DNA of 64,000 nt from Candidatus Zixiibacteriota bacterium. GTDB lineage: Bacteria > Zixibacteria > MSB-5A5 > WJJR01 > JAJRUJ01. Numbering within the stretch: the stretch's first letter is position 1; each line of letters opens with the position of its first letter. Positions 29,411 through 37,541 of the stretch are shown piece by piece. The position numbers and the translations under genes were made by a program. The notes beneath the pieces are model-generated. The model was not told the DNA's origin and did no database searches. It was given only the letters and a program-made list of their open reading frames with translations. Location of the stretch: NCBI GenBank assembly GCA_020051695.1, contig JAGVQM010000041.1:82385-146384 (forward strand), given 5' to 3'.

Positions 29411-29558
29411 AAGGCCGCATTTGTTGTTATTGTTCGTTTTGATTGTTAGGCTCTATCCGCTGCGCTCAGCATGCCTTATACAAATCATCGATGTAATGTA
29501 ACCTGGTCATCGTTACGAGATGAGTCTTACCCCACCGCAAGCGGATGGGGCACCCGGG

Positions 29559-30443
29559 CTACAGTTTCGGGTCTAGTTTCTTGATTAATCCTAATAATAC
29601 TTTTTGCTTTTCCGGGATCGTCTGATTAATACCGTGTGCGTCAGTGATTATCGCTCTCTTTATTATCTTTCCAGCTTCATCTATTGCTGGCACATGTAAT
29701 ACTAATAGAAGAATTTGGCAGTAATCCGAATGTCTGCAGTTTCCCCAGGTTTCCTCATCGATCGATAAAGCAATTTCTTTTAATCTCATATGACAATATT
29801 CATGAATTGCCTTATCATTTTCGGCTACAATTATGTTTTCTCCTTTGTGGAGGGATTTGCCAACAGCAAGTGCTATTATACCCCAAAATGTCCCACTAAA
29901 TGTGTTTTTGCTTCTTTGTTCCAATTGCTTCAATCCATCCTTAATTGCTCGTCTGTACTTGGCTTCACTTTGAGGCCTTTTGCATTCAACCATAACGATG
30001 GAATTATGAAAGGTAAATATTATATCCGATTCATTTGATTTTAGCATATCAAAACCACGACGTTTTAAAGTAGCCGACATAGTGAGTTCAAATCCCGTAT
30101 TGCGAGCCAAATTGGAAGAATTCGACGCGTATTCGGTTCGTGCGCTTTCGGGGCCTCCTGCATAAATCCCTAATTTATCCACTGGTAATATATCACGATC
30201 GGCACGGTACATTCTCCAGATTTGGATTAGTTCAAGTGCCTCATTAATGGCATAGATTGTTTTATAGTCACGGATTTTTGCGAAATGCTTGCCATCAGCT
30301 GTCAAGACTTCTTGTAGTATCTCCCGACATCCTCGGAATCTGCCAATTTTCGCAGGGCGACCGCATATTTCTACCAACCAAGAATAAGCATTGTCAAATT
30401 CGGATATGAAATCCGAAGGCTCTATAATCTCTTCGACATTCAT
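29559..30443 (-). CDS. AT-rich PD-(D/E)XK nuclease-like protein of unknown function
   Basis: 294 residues, clearly lower in GC than its neighbours. A nuclease-type core is visible: Glu119 in a helix (NTGFELTMS), Asp140 (NESDIIF), then a strand ending VECKRP with Glu153-x-Lys155. This spacing is that of PD-(D/E)XK restriction-like enzymes. The N-terminal ~100 residues are not recognised. The gene begins within a few bases of one repeat cluster (30444 onwards) and ends at the hairpin array at 29558, so it sits as a cassette between repeats. Likely horizontally acquired; a restriction or defence role is inferred only from fold and setting. No partner methylase is present. Confidence 0.6.
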   Translation of the reverse strand: MNVEEIIEPSDFISEFDNAYSWLVEICGRPAKIGRFRGCREILQEVLTADGKHFAKIRDYKTIYAINEALELIQIWRMYRADRDILPVDKLGIYAGGPESARTEYASNSSNLARNTGFELTMSATLKRRGFDMLKSNESDIIFTFHNSIVMVECKRPQSEAKYRRAIKDGLKQLEQRSKNTFSGTFWGIIALAVGKSLHKGENIIVAENDKAIHEYCHMRLKEIALSIDEETWGNCRHSDYCQILLLVLHVPAIDEAGKIIKRAIITDAHGINQTIPEKQKVLLGLIKKLDPKL

Positions 30444-30472
30444 TGGATGCCCGGTGCCCCATAGCCCGGTGC

Positions 30473-30531
30473 CCCACAGCTCCGCTGTGGGAATCCTGCT
30501 ATAACCACCTATCCCACAGCAGAGCTGTGGG
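30473..30531. repeat. Pair of hairpins sharing one stem
   Basis: CCCACAGC-TCC-GCTGTGGG (30473-30491) and CCCACAGC-AGA-GCTGTGGG (30513-30531): identical 8-bp stems, different 3-nt loops, 21 bp apart. Duplicated GCCCGGTGCCCC words precede them (30449-30475). They separate the AT-rich nuclease-like gene from the end of the CoA operon, so they could also act as 3' hairpins for the latter. Confidence 0.8.
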
Positions 30532-30564
30532 CGACCAAAACTATGTAAATCTTATCCGACCCAA

Positions 30565-31335
30565 CTACTCATCCATCCACTTGGGCTGCCGTTTATTTAA
30601 AAATGCGTCCAAACCCTCGTGCGCGTCTTTGGTGGACATCATATCTTTCAGGTACAGGTTTTCGGCGATGTCGAGCGCTTCGGCGAATGGTTTGCCCAGC
30701 CCGGCTTTGATCGTTCTTTTGCACAGGCGCAAAATGGCGCCGGAGTGGGCGGTGAGTTTCCTGATGAAATCCTGGCAGCCCTGGTCGAATTCTTTGGGCG
30801 GGAAGACGCGGTTGACCAGTTCGATCTCTTTGGCCTGGTCCGCCGAAATCACCTGGCCCAATAACAGCAGTTCGTAAACACTTTTCAGATAGCCATAACC
30901 GGGAAAGGCCGCCGCCGCGACGGGAGGGAAGACCCCCACAGAAATTTCCGGCTGGCCGAATCTGGCCTTGCTGGAGGCCAGCACCATATCGCAAAAACAG
31001 GCCAGCTCGCACCCGCCGCCCAGCGCCGCGCCGTGCACCAGCGCCACCGTGGGACATTGAAAAGTGTCCAGCAGCAGAAACATCTTGTGGAACGTATGGA
31101 TCATTTGCTCGACTTTGTCGGCGGTATGTTCGCTGACATCGACGCCCGCCGAAAAGGCCTTACCGGTCGCGTTGAACACCAGTGCGCGCAAATCACGGCC
31201 TTTGTTCATTGCTTCCAGTGCGGTGTTGATCTCCTCCATCATGGCGATATTGAGGATATTCAACGGCTCGCGCTGCAGCGTGAGATATGCCGTCCCGGCG
31301 CTCTCCGCGATCGCGATATAGTGGTAATCAGCCAT
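30565..31335 (-). CDS. Enoyl-CoA hydratase family; resembles cyclohexa-1,5-dienecarbonyl-CoA hydratase
   Basis: 256 residues, normal crotonase length. The N-terminal signature LTLQREPLNILNIAMMEEI, the oxyanion-hole segment GKAFSAGVDVSEHTADKVEQMI and the second one GAALGGGCELACFCDM are seen. The 'PLNILNIAMMEEI' and 'GVDVxxHTxDxVxxMIxxFH' patterns recall dienoyl-CoA hydratases of anaerobic benzoyl-CoA degradation (Dch/BamR). That specific call rests on memory of the family and is moderate; a general enoyl-CoA hydratase is the alternative. Last gene of a five-gene minus-strand operon, 1 bp after the thiolase stop. Confidence 0.75.
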   Translation of the reverse strand: MADYHYIAIAESAGTAYLTLQREPLNILNIAMMEEINTALEAMNKGRDLRALVFNATGKAFSAGVDVSEHTADKVEQMIHTFHKMFLLLDTFQCPTVALVHGAALGGGCELACFCDMVLASSKARFGQPEISVGVFPPVAAAAFPGYGYLKSVYELLLLGQVISADQAKEIELVNRVFPPKEFDQGCQDFIRKLTAHSGAILRLCKRTIKAGLGKPFAEALDIAENLYLKDMMSTKDAHEGLDAFLNKRQPKWMDE

Positions 31336-31336
31336 C

Positions 31337-32521
31337 TTACGACTCCCGTTTGATCAGCATGGCCATCGATACGCCGCCGCCGCCGCAAATTGCCGCCAGC
31401 CCGGTTTCCTGATTATGGGTTTTCAGCGCATAATATAACGTCACCAGAATCCTCGCTCCGGAAATCCCGGTCGGATGCCCCAGCGCAATCGCGCCGCCAT
31501 GGACATTCAATTTTGACCGGTCCCAGCCCAGCACCTGCTCATTGGCCAAAACCTGCACCGCAAAGGCCTCGTTGACCTCGATGAGGTCGGGGTCATTGAT
31601 CGTCATCCCGGCTTTCTGCAACACTGCGGGAATCGACACCCCCGGGCCTTCACCCATCGTCGAGGGGCCAACAGCTACTGCGGCATACCCCAGCAGTGAA
31701 AACAGCGGTTTCACCCCCAGCGCCCCGGCTTTTTCGCGGCTGGTGAGTACCAGCGCGCAGGCGCCGTCCGACATGCCGCAGGCATTACCCGCCGTCACCG
31801 ACCCGTCTTTTTTGAACGCCGGGCGGAGTTCGGCCATTTTCGCAATGGTGGTATCTCGCCGTATGGTCTCATCGGCGGAAAACATCAACGTTTCTTTTTT
31901 CGATTTGACCTCGACCGGTGTCAACTCTTCGGCAAACCAGCCCATGTCCTGCGCGTGGGCGGCCTTCAGATGCGATGAGACCGCAAATTCATCCTGGGAC
32001 TCACGAGTAATGCCGTATTTTTCGACCAGGTTTTCCGCCGTGCCGCCCATACCCTGGCCGATCAGCGGGTCAATGGAGTCCGACCAGCCGTCCTCCAGCT
32101 CCCGGTTGCCCATCTTGAAGCCGTCCCAGCGGGCGTTTTTCAGCAGGTAGGGGATCGTCGACATCGAGTCGAACCCGCCGATCAGGACAATCTGTGAATC
32201 GCCCAGCCGAATCGACTGGCTGGCCAGTTGCGCGGCCTTCATTCCCGAGGGGCAGGCCATGTTGATCGTCTGGGTCGGCACCCCTTCCGGGACCCCGCCG
32301 CGCACGGCCGCCGTGCGGGAGGGGTTCGGGCCGTTGCCTGCCTGACGGCAACTGCCGAGGATGACCTCGTCGATGTCCCCGGGTTTCACGCCGGAACGTT
32401 TGATCGCCTCGCGAATAGCGGCGGCGCCGACATCATATGCCGCCATGGACTTCAAGGTCCCGCCGAATCGCCCCATCGGCGTCCGGCACGCCGCGATACA
32501 GACAACATCGTTCAATTCCAT
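31337..32521 (-). CDS. Acetyl-CoA C-acyltransferase (thiolase)
   Basis: 394 residues, typical thiolase length. Catalytic Cys in NMACPSGMKAA (~residue 91), the NEAFAVQ motif, active-site His in GGAIALGHPTGISGAR and the second Cys in AAICGGGG are all present. It splits or condenses beta-ketoacyl-CoA with CoA. In this operon, with a hydratase, a dehydrogenase-type SDR and a second crotonase, the expected role is the last step of a beta-oxidation-like route. Biosynthetic acetoacetyl-CoA formation with the SDR as reductase is an alternative. Gap to the SDR stop: 31 bp. Confidence 0.9.
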   Translation of the reverse strand: MELNDVVCIAACRTPMGRFGGTLKSMAAYDVGAAAIREAIKRSGVKPGDIDEVILGSCRQAGNGPNPSRTAAVRGGVPEGVPTQTINMACPSGMKAAQLASQSIRLGDSQIVLIGGFDSMSTIPYLLKNARWDGFKMGNRELEDGWSDSIDPLIGQGMGGTAENLVEKYGITRESQDEFAVSSHLKAAHAQDMGWFAEELTPVEVKSKKETLMFSADETIRRDTTIAKMAELRPAFKKDGSVTAGNACGMSDGACALVLTSREKAGALGVKPLFSLLGYAAVAVGPSTMGEGPGVSIPAVLQKAGMTINDPDLIEVNEAFAVQVLANEQVLGWDRSKLNVHGGAIALGHPTGISGARILVTLYYALKTHNQETGLAAICGGGGVSMAMLIKRES

Positions 32522-32552
32522 GTATCATTCCTTTGCTGGCTGTTTTTTTCGC

Positions 32553-33299
32553 TCAGATATACTGCCCGCCATCGACTTTGATCACCTCACCGGTCACGTG
32601 GCGTGTATGCTCGGTGCACAACAGCGCGATGACCGAAGCCACTTCCTCGGGTGTGCCCAACCGGCCGAGTACCGTCTCATCAACCGCCTTTTGTTTGATC
32701 TCCTCGGACAGGCCGGTCATCATGTCGGTCAGGATCATCCCCGGCGCCACGGCGTTGACATTCACGCCATATTTACCGAGTTCGCGCGCTACGGCCTTGG
32801 TCAGTCCGACAATGCCGGCTTTGGCCGCCGAATAGTTGGCCTGGCCGAATTTGCCGCGCAAACCGTTGATCGAGGTGACGTTGATGATCTTGCCCGATTT
32901 TTGTTCGCGAAAATGCGGGGCGGCCGCGCGGATAAAATTGAAATATCCCTTCAAATCGGTGTCCAGCACCGTATCCCACATCTCCTCGGTCATTTTCCAG
33001 ATCACGCCGTCCCGGTTGACCCCGGCGTTATTGACCAGGATATCCAGCTTGCCGAACTCGGCGATGACCTGTTCGACCATTGTGCCGGCCTGCGTAAAGG
33101 AGGCGACATCACACTGGACCACCAGCGCCCGCCGGCCGAGTTTTTTGATTTCGTCGCCCAGTTTATTGGCTTCCACATCGTGCTTGCGGTAATTGACCGC
33201 CACATCGCACCCGCATTGTGCCAAAAACAACGCGGTGGCCGAGCCGATCCCCAGTGATGAACCGGTCACAATGGCGGCTTTGTCCTGCAGATCGAACAT
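32553..33299 (-). CDS. Short-chain dehydrogenase/reductase (3-oxoacyl-CoA/ACP reductase type)
   Basis: 248 residues. Rossmann motif TGSSLGIG at ~13-20, NNAG (~90), catalytic Ser in INVTSINGLRG and YSAAK give the full classical SDR set. The closest textbook relatives are FabG, PhaB and the 2-hydroxycyclohexanecarboxyl-CoA dehydrogenase BadH. Within this operon it likely oxidises or reduces a beta-hydroxyacyl-CoA. The cofactor cannot be told from the sequence with certainty; Arg38 in NYRKHD after strand 2 favours NADP(H). The start at 33299 has GGAGA upstream and lies 1 bp from the methyltransferase stop. Confidence 0.88.
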   Translation of the reverse strand: MFDLQDKAAIVTGSSLGIGSATALFLAQCGCDVAVNYRKHDVEANKLGDEIKKLGRRALVVQCDVASFTQAGTMVEQVIAEFGKLDILVNNAGVNRDGVIWKMTEEMWDTVLDTDLKGYFNFIRAAAPHFREQKSGKIINVTSINGLRGKFGQANYSAAKAGIVGLTKAVARELGKYGVNVNAVAPGMILTDMMTGLSEEIKQKAVDETVLGRLGTPEEVASVIALLCTEHTRHVTGEVIKVDGGQYI

Positions 33300-33300
33300 C

Positions 33301-34074
33301 TTATCTCCTTGGTGGCTTGGTCCCGATAATAAACATCATCATTTTGTCGCGGCTGATTGGTTCATCGCGGGTCGAGCCGTACCCCTCGATATCGATGAAC
33401 CCGGCCGCTTCGAGCATGCCGGCCAGTTCGTGAAAACTGTACATCCGCAGGTTCATCTCGAATACTTTTTCCACGCCGTCCTGGAGGAAATGCCATGTCG
33501 CATAGTTGATTGAGCGCCGGTAATCGAACCGGCGTTTTTCCTGGATTTTGATCAACCCTTTACCCCCCGGGGCGGGGATTTCGTACCCGCCGGTCGCCTC
33601 ATAATTGGCCATGATCCAGTCGCGGTTGATCACATGCAGCATGAATTTCCCGCCCGGCTTGAGCGCGCGAAATATCTTTTTCAGGACCAGCAGGTTGTCG
33701 GATTCTTTGGCGAAGTAGCCGAATGATGTCCACAAGTTGCCCGCGCCGTCGAATTGTCCGGCAAACGTGATCCGCCGCATGTCGCACCGGACGGCCTGCA
33801 CCGGAAGTTTGTACCGCCGGGCTTTGGCGGTGAATTCGTCCAGGTATGACTGGGTGATATCCACACCGGTCACCTTGATCCCCTTGCGGGCCAAGGGCAG
33901 GGCAATCCGTCCGATCCCGCAGGGACAATCAAGGAACGATTTGCCCGGCGCCAACCCCAGTTTGTTAATAACATAACGTGCCTGGGCGTTGGTCGCCTGG
34001 GTGGAAATCAGCACGAATACCGGGCGGAATGTCGGAAAAAAACCATCCCACCACCCGCTGTCGTTTTTAACCAC
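33301..34074 (-). CDS. SAM-dependent methyltransferase embedded in the CoA-ester operon
   Basis: 257 residues from a GTG at 34074 that overlaps the TAG stop of the upstream crotonase gene by one base. The ribosome site GGAGGG lies in the last codons of that gene. A longer open frame to 34419 only shadows the crotonase. Motif I: FLDCPCGIGRIALPLA (~50-65), GIKVTGVDITQSY, and LKPGGKFMLHVINRDW. The Cys-Pro-Cys in motif I is unusual. Tight coupling on both sides argues for a role in the same pathway, although no methylation step belongs to standard acyl-CoA degradation. Substrate unknown. Confidence 0.78.
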   Translation of the reverse strand: MVKNDSGWWDGFFPTFRPVFVLISTQATNAQARYVINKLGLAPGKSFLDCPCGIGRIALPLARKGIKVTGVDITQSYLDEFTAKARRYKLPVQAVRCDMRRITFAGQFDGAGNLWTSFGYFAKESDNLLVLKKIFRALKPGGKFMLHVINRDWIMANYEATGGYEIPAPGGKGLIKIQEKRRFDYRRSINYATWHFLQDGVEKVFEMNLRMYSFHELAGMLEAAGFIDIEGYGSTRDEPISRDKMMMFIIGTKPPRR

Positions 34075-35033
34075 TAGCCCTCCAGCCTGGCGCCGCACAT
34101 GCCACAGAATTTGAACAACCCGGGAAGTTGGGTGGCCCCGCATGCGGCACAGGTGAGTTTGTATGGGCCGTACTTGAATTCCGATGAACCGCCCTCGGCG
34201 GCCAGTTTGCGCAGTCCCATGTAATCGGCCGGGCGTTTTTCCACAAAGGCCTGCATCCCCTCGTTGGGTTCCCACGAGGCAAAATGCAGGGCCAGCCAGT
34301 CGGTGGCATGGCCGACCGTGGCAAACCACACCTGCTCTTTCCAGTAATTGACCTGCGTTTTGGTATAGCGCATACACTCCGGGAATTTTTTCAGCAGTTT
34401 CCCGGCCATTTCCAGACAAGCTTCGTCCAACTTATTCCGGGGAACGATCTGGTTGACCAGCCCCCACTCCAAAGCTTTGGCAGCCGGTATTTTTTCATTC
34501 AGAAAGAGGATTTCCCGCGCGCGGCGGTCGCCGACAAAAATCGGCAGCCATTGCGTCGCCCCGCCGCAGGCCACCGAGCCGACGTTGGTGCCGATCTGCC
34601 CGATGTACGTGTCCTCGGCCATAATCGACAAATCGCAGGCCATGTGCGATTCATTCCCGCCGCCGACCGCCATGCCGTTCACCCGGGCGATCACCGGTTT
34701 GCCGCAGCGCAGGATCGATTCGATATACCCGCCGAAATATCCCATGTATTTGAAATAGTCGCGCGGCTTTTGCGTGTAGTATGCGGCGTACTCCTTGACA
34801 TCGCCGCCGGTACAGAACGCTTTGTCCCCGGCGCCGGTGAAAATAACCACCCCGACTTTATCGTCCCACTTCGCGTCGGTAAATGCCGTGGCCAGCTCCT
34901 GCAGGCAGGGCGTGGAATACGCGTTGTAATTTTGCGGGCGGTTGATGGTAATCCGTGCAATCCAATCCTTTTTCTCGTATAGTATGTCCTTAAACCCATA
35001 TTCCGCTGCGGTTTTCGGTTCGAAGTAATTCAT
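34074..35033 (-). CDS. Crotonase-family acyl-CoA hydrolase/hydratase (BamA/MenB-like) with C-terminal zinc ribbon
   Basis: 319 residues from an ATG preceded by GGAGGAAAAC. Crotonase core ~15-275 with oxyanion segments GAGDKAFCTGGDVKEYA (67-83) and VNGMAVGGGNESHMACDLSI. The 'KAFCTGGxxKEYAxYY' stretch resembles 6-oxocyclohex-1-ene-1-carbonyl-CoA hydrolase (BamA/Oah) of benzoyl-CoA degradation; MenB (naphthoate synthase) is the other near relative. The extra C-terminus has two CxxC knuckles, Cys295-x2-Cys298 and Cys310-x2-Cys313, which form a probable zinc ribbon not usual in this family. First gene of the operon. Confidence 0.7.
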   Translation of the reverse strand: MNYFEPKTAAEYGFKDILYEKKDWIARITINRPQNYNAYSTPCLQELATAFTDAKWDDKVGVVIFTGAGDKAFCTGGDVKEYAAYYTQKPRDYFKYMGYFGGYIESILRCGKPVIARVNGMAVGGGNESHMACDLSIMAEDTYIGQIGTNVGSVACGGATQWLPIFVGDRRAREILFLNEKIPAAKALEWGLVNQIVPRNKLDEACLEMAGKLLKKFPECMRYTKTQVNYWKEQVWFATVGHATDWLALHFASWEPNEGMQAFVEKRPADYMGLRKLAAEGGSSEFKYGPYKLTCAACGATQLPGLFKFCGMCGARLEG

Positions 35034-35234
35034 GTTTTCCTCCATCACGGCAAAATATCTCCAGTGTTATATCCAATTGTTCACCGGTGGTCTGGCCGAC
35101 ACAGGACAAAGCCGGGAGTCAGTACACAATATCCGTCCCGTTCCCAAAATCTTGCGGCCATGGGGCCAAAAGTATGCCCCCGGACAGCCAATCGCAAGCG
35201 GATTTTGGAATTACAAACGGGCAGCGCGAGGGTC

Positions 35235-36050
35235 TCAGCGCGGCGCAGATTGGTCCAGTTGACGAATGGCGTCAAGTACGCCTTGGCCGATGGTTGCGGC
35301 TTTCCGCGAGATGTAAAAACAGCGCTCCGGGTCACCGCGCGGGTCGATATCGCCGACTTTCCGGCCACGAGTCACCGGATCGCCGTCCCGCAACAATCCG
35401 CGGAGCACGCCGGCCAGCGGACACTGAACGGCAATAGCGCCGATTTGGCCGATTCGCTCGCCCGGAACCACCGGTTCGCCGATGCGGCGTCCGGTAGTGA
35501 AGATACCATCAGCCGCCGCGCGCATCACCCGCCGGGTCGTGATACCATCTACCGCCGCAGGTATGCCGGTATAACCTTGCGGACCCCCGGTGTGGTAAAT
35601 TCGGCCAAGGTCATCCCCACGGTTGGTCTCGACCGCCGCATGGCAATTGTCACCGGCAATAAATCCCGGTCCCAGACCAATGACTATCCGGGCCATGTTT
35701 TGCGAACAATCGCTTGTGGTTTTCAGCATTCGGCCGTCTACCAAAATGCGTGGAGCCAGCAGAGGCGCTGATTCTGCATCCGGGTCAATGAGAACCGGGA
35801 TCTTTTTTGCGGTGAGGACACCGGTGATCTCGGCCGCCGTTGCCGCGCGCACAGCAGTTATCCCTTCGACAGTCTGTACGCCGGCGAATACCGCCTCGGC
35901 AAAACATACGGCCCGCCGCACACATAACGGGGTCGGCCGTTCCAGCGCAATCACCTCATAGTCGGCCCGGAATAAAATGCTGATGACGCCGGAGGCCATC
36001 TCGCCCGCTCCCCGGACGACGACTCTGATCCTGGGGGACGGCGCGGTCAT
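35235..36050 (-). CDS. yqeB: YqeB-like selenium-dependent molybdenum hydroxylase accessory protein
   Basis: 271 residues. It begins VVVRGAGEMASGVISILFRADYEVIALERPTP, a nucleotide-binding-like glycine segment typical of the EF2563/YqeB family, and continues with RRAVCFAEAVFAG, IGLGPGFIAGDNC and DGIFTTGRRIGEPVVPGE, also family-like. Members are found with molybdenum hydroxylases that carry a labile selenium atom and are used as markers of that trait. The exact biochemical step is not settled. Its start overlaps the XdhC-like stop by 4 bp. Last gene of the three-gene minus-strand maturation operon. Confidence 0.82.
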   Translation of the reverse strand: MTAPSPRIRVVVRGAGEMASGVISILFRADYEVIALERPTPLCVRRAVCFAEAVFAGVQTVEGITAVRAATAAEITGVLTAKKIPVLIDPDAESAPLLAPRILVDGRMLKTTSDCSQNMARIVIGLGPGFIAGDNCHAAVETNRGDDLGRIYHTGGPQGYTGIPAAVDGITTRRVMRAAADGIFTTGRRIGEPVVPGERIGQIGAIAVQCPLAGVLRGLLRDGDPVTRGRKVGDIDPRGDPERCFYISRKAATIGQGVLDAIRQLDQSAPR

Positions 36051-36829
36051 GAATGAGGAATGTATTTCTTTTTGCGAACGGCAATTATTTCGGCGATGAT
36101 CGAAAGGGCGATTTCATAGGGTCCCTCACCTCCGATGTCCAGACCGATCGGGGCGTGAACACGAGCGAGCGACGCTCGCTCGACACCCTCTTGTTCCAGG
36201 GCCGAGTATACCGCGGCGATTTTGGCTTTCGAGCCGATCATCCCGATATAGACGCACTCCCGAGTGACAACCTGGCGCAGCACCGCCAGATCGGCGACAT
36301 GTCCATGAGTAACAATAACAATATAGGAGTCCCTGCCGATGGCGGGGAAATCCCGGGTAAACTGCGCATCGGTCAGGATCGTTTTTGCCGGAGGAGTGAA
36401 TTGTTCGAGCATCTCGCGGCGGTCATCGACGATGGTAATTGCCAAATTCATCGGCGCGGCCAGCCGGGCCAGGTCCCGGCCGATATGCCCTGCGCCGAAG
36501 ATGATCAACTGTTCCCGCTGCGCAAACCGCTCGAGAAACACCTCGGCCCGGCCCCCGCAGTTCATGCCGGTGGCCTCGGGGCCCTCTTTCTCGAAACGGT
36601 ACGTTTTTAACAGGTGGCTGGTGTCTTCGGCCAATAATCCCAGACAGTCTTCGATGACCAGCTTTTCGAAATACCCGCCGCCGATAGTCCCCGAGATCGT
36701 GCCGTTGGGGAAGACCAGCATCCGCGCGCCGGGCTGTCGCGGTGAGGAACCACTCACCCGGACAATCGTCGCCAGGACAAACGGCTCACCGGCCGCTTTT
36801 CTGTGGGCCAGTTCCTGTATAATATCCAT
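36047..36829 (-). CDS. xdhC: XdhC/CoxI family molybdenum cofactor maturation protein
   Basis: 260 residues. The N-terminal XdhC domain reads LATIVRVSGSSPRQPGARMLV with SGTIGGGYFEKLVIED. The C-terminal Rossmann domain reads LIIFGAGHIGRDLARLA and YIVIVTHGHVADLAVL, ending with YIGMIGSKAKIA and the HAPIGLDIGGEGPYEIALSI block. XdhC proteins bind Mo cofactor and hand it, after sulfuration, to apo-hydroxylase. Its first 44 bp overlap the end of the MocA-like gene. It works with the divergent structural genes at 37542-41381. Confidence 0.9.
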   Translation of the reverse strand: MDIIQELAHRKAAGEPFVLATIVRVSGSSPRQPGARMLVFPNGTISGTIGGGYFEKLVIEDCLGLLAEDTSHLLKTYRFEKEGPEATGMNCGGRAEVFLERFAQREQLIIFGAGHIGRDLARLAAPMNLAITIVDDRREMLEQFTPPAKTILTDAQFTRDFPAIGRDSYIVIVTHGHVADLAVLRQVVTRECVYIGMIGSKAKIAAVYSALEQEGVERASLARVHAPIGLDIGGEGPYEIALSIIAEIIAVRKKKYIPHS

Positions 36830-37418
36830 CGTGTTCTTCTTTTAACTGCCGATAATCTTCTTCCGTATCGAGATCAAGCTGTATCCGGCCGTCCGGTACT
36901 TCCATGATTTCGCCCGCATTTTCCGCGAGGAGGTCATTGCCGATCAGATCGCCGGACAATCGGGCCAGCCGCGAAAACATTCTCCGGGCAAATATAATGG
37001 GATGGCCCCGCCCGGCGGGAGTTTTTATATACAAAATCCCGGGCTGCACTGTGCGGAATTGCGCCAGCGCCCGGTCGATGAGGGCAGTTGAAACTGCCGG
37101 TTTATCGGCCACCATGAACAACGCCGCACCGTTGCGCGCCTCCAGCGCGCGTAACGCACAATTGATTGATCCTGCCCGGCCCAGCGCGTAGTCGGGGTTG
37201 TGGATAACCGACGTTCGCTGATCAAGCAGCGGAGCTATCTGGGTAGAAGTCCGCTCCGCCTCGAAGCCCGTCACCGCGATAACCTGGTCCACCGTGGAAC
37301 GCTGCAATTGCCTTAACGATTCCTCAATGACTGTCCGGCCATGATAAGGGAGGAGCAGCTTATTACACCCCATTCTCTGCGACATCCCCGCCGCAAGCAG
37401 GATGCCTGTGATTCGCAT
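36786..37418 (-). CDS. mocA: MocA-like molybdenum cofactor cytidylyltransferase
   Basis: About 210 residues. It begins MRITGILLAAGMSQRMGCNKLLLPYHG, the nucleotidyltransferase signature LAAGxSxRMGxxK. VADKPAVSTALIDRAL and RGHPIIFARRMF follow. It transfers CMP to molybdopterin to make the dinucleotide cofactor used by xanthine-dehydrogenase-type enzymes. Upstream in-frame starts (GTG 37433, ATG 37427) are possible and none has a good ribosome site. The 3' end overlaps the XdhC-like gene by 44 bp. It is the leading gene of the maturation operon; 123 bp separate it from the divergent structural operon, so a shared regulatory region is likely. Confidence 0.88.
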   Translation of the reverse strand: MRITGILLAAGMSQRMGCNKLLLPYHGRTVIEESLRQLQRSTVDQVIAVTGFEAERTSTQIAPLLDQRTSVIHNPDYALGRAGSINCALRALEARNGAALFMVADKPAVSTALIDRALAQFRTVQPGILYIKTPAGRGHPIIFARRMFSRLARLSGDLIGNDLLAENAGEIMEVPDGRIQLDLDTEEDYRQLKEEHDGYYTGTGPQKSGR

Positions 37419-37541
37419 GACGCTCATGAGCACAAGATATCACTTTTCCGCCGGGATGACAAACACCGGGTGGCAGGAGAAATTTCCCCTTGCCCCGGCC
37501 GCGTGGGGTTTGGATATTCATCCGGTCAAGGAAAGGTCGCG

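Larger units (their letters stand above)
28885..29558. repeat. Gene-free array of short palindromic hairpin repeats
   Basis: No gene is supported in this 674-bp stretch; the short open frames here just read through hairpins. Successive perfect hairpins: CATGGGCA-TCC-TGCCCATG (28889-28907), GCCCCGAC-GGAG-GTCGGGGC (28909-28928), GTCCCGGC-GCAG-GCCGGGAC (28962-28981), a CCGCCGGGA stem with loop ATCCTT, and CCCTGACG-TTT-CGTCAGGG. Some blocks occur twice. A 36-bp block (starting GAGTCTTACCCC) is identical at 29238-29273 and 29522-29557, and 30 bp of the same motif recurs inverted at 43541-43570. Stems differ but loops are small and purine/pyrimidine-biased. Role unknown. Confidence 0.8.

Noticed and set aside
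28864..29449. Small open frames across the hairpin array
   Set aside because: They translate palindromes (WASCPC, RRRESFPGG type strings), lack ribosome sites and overlap each other.
33301..34419. Long start for the methyltransferase (372 codons)
   Set aside because: The extra N-terminus lies antisense-free but out of frame inside the upstream crotonase; a GTG with GGAGGG at 34074 gives the normal length.
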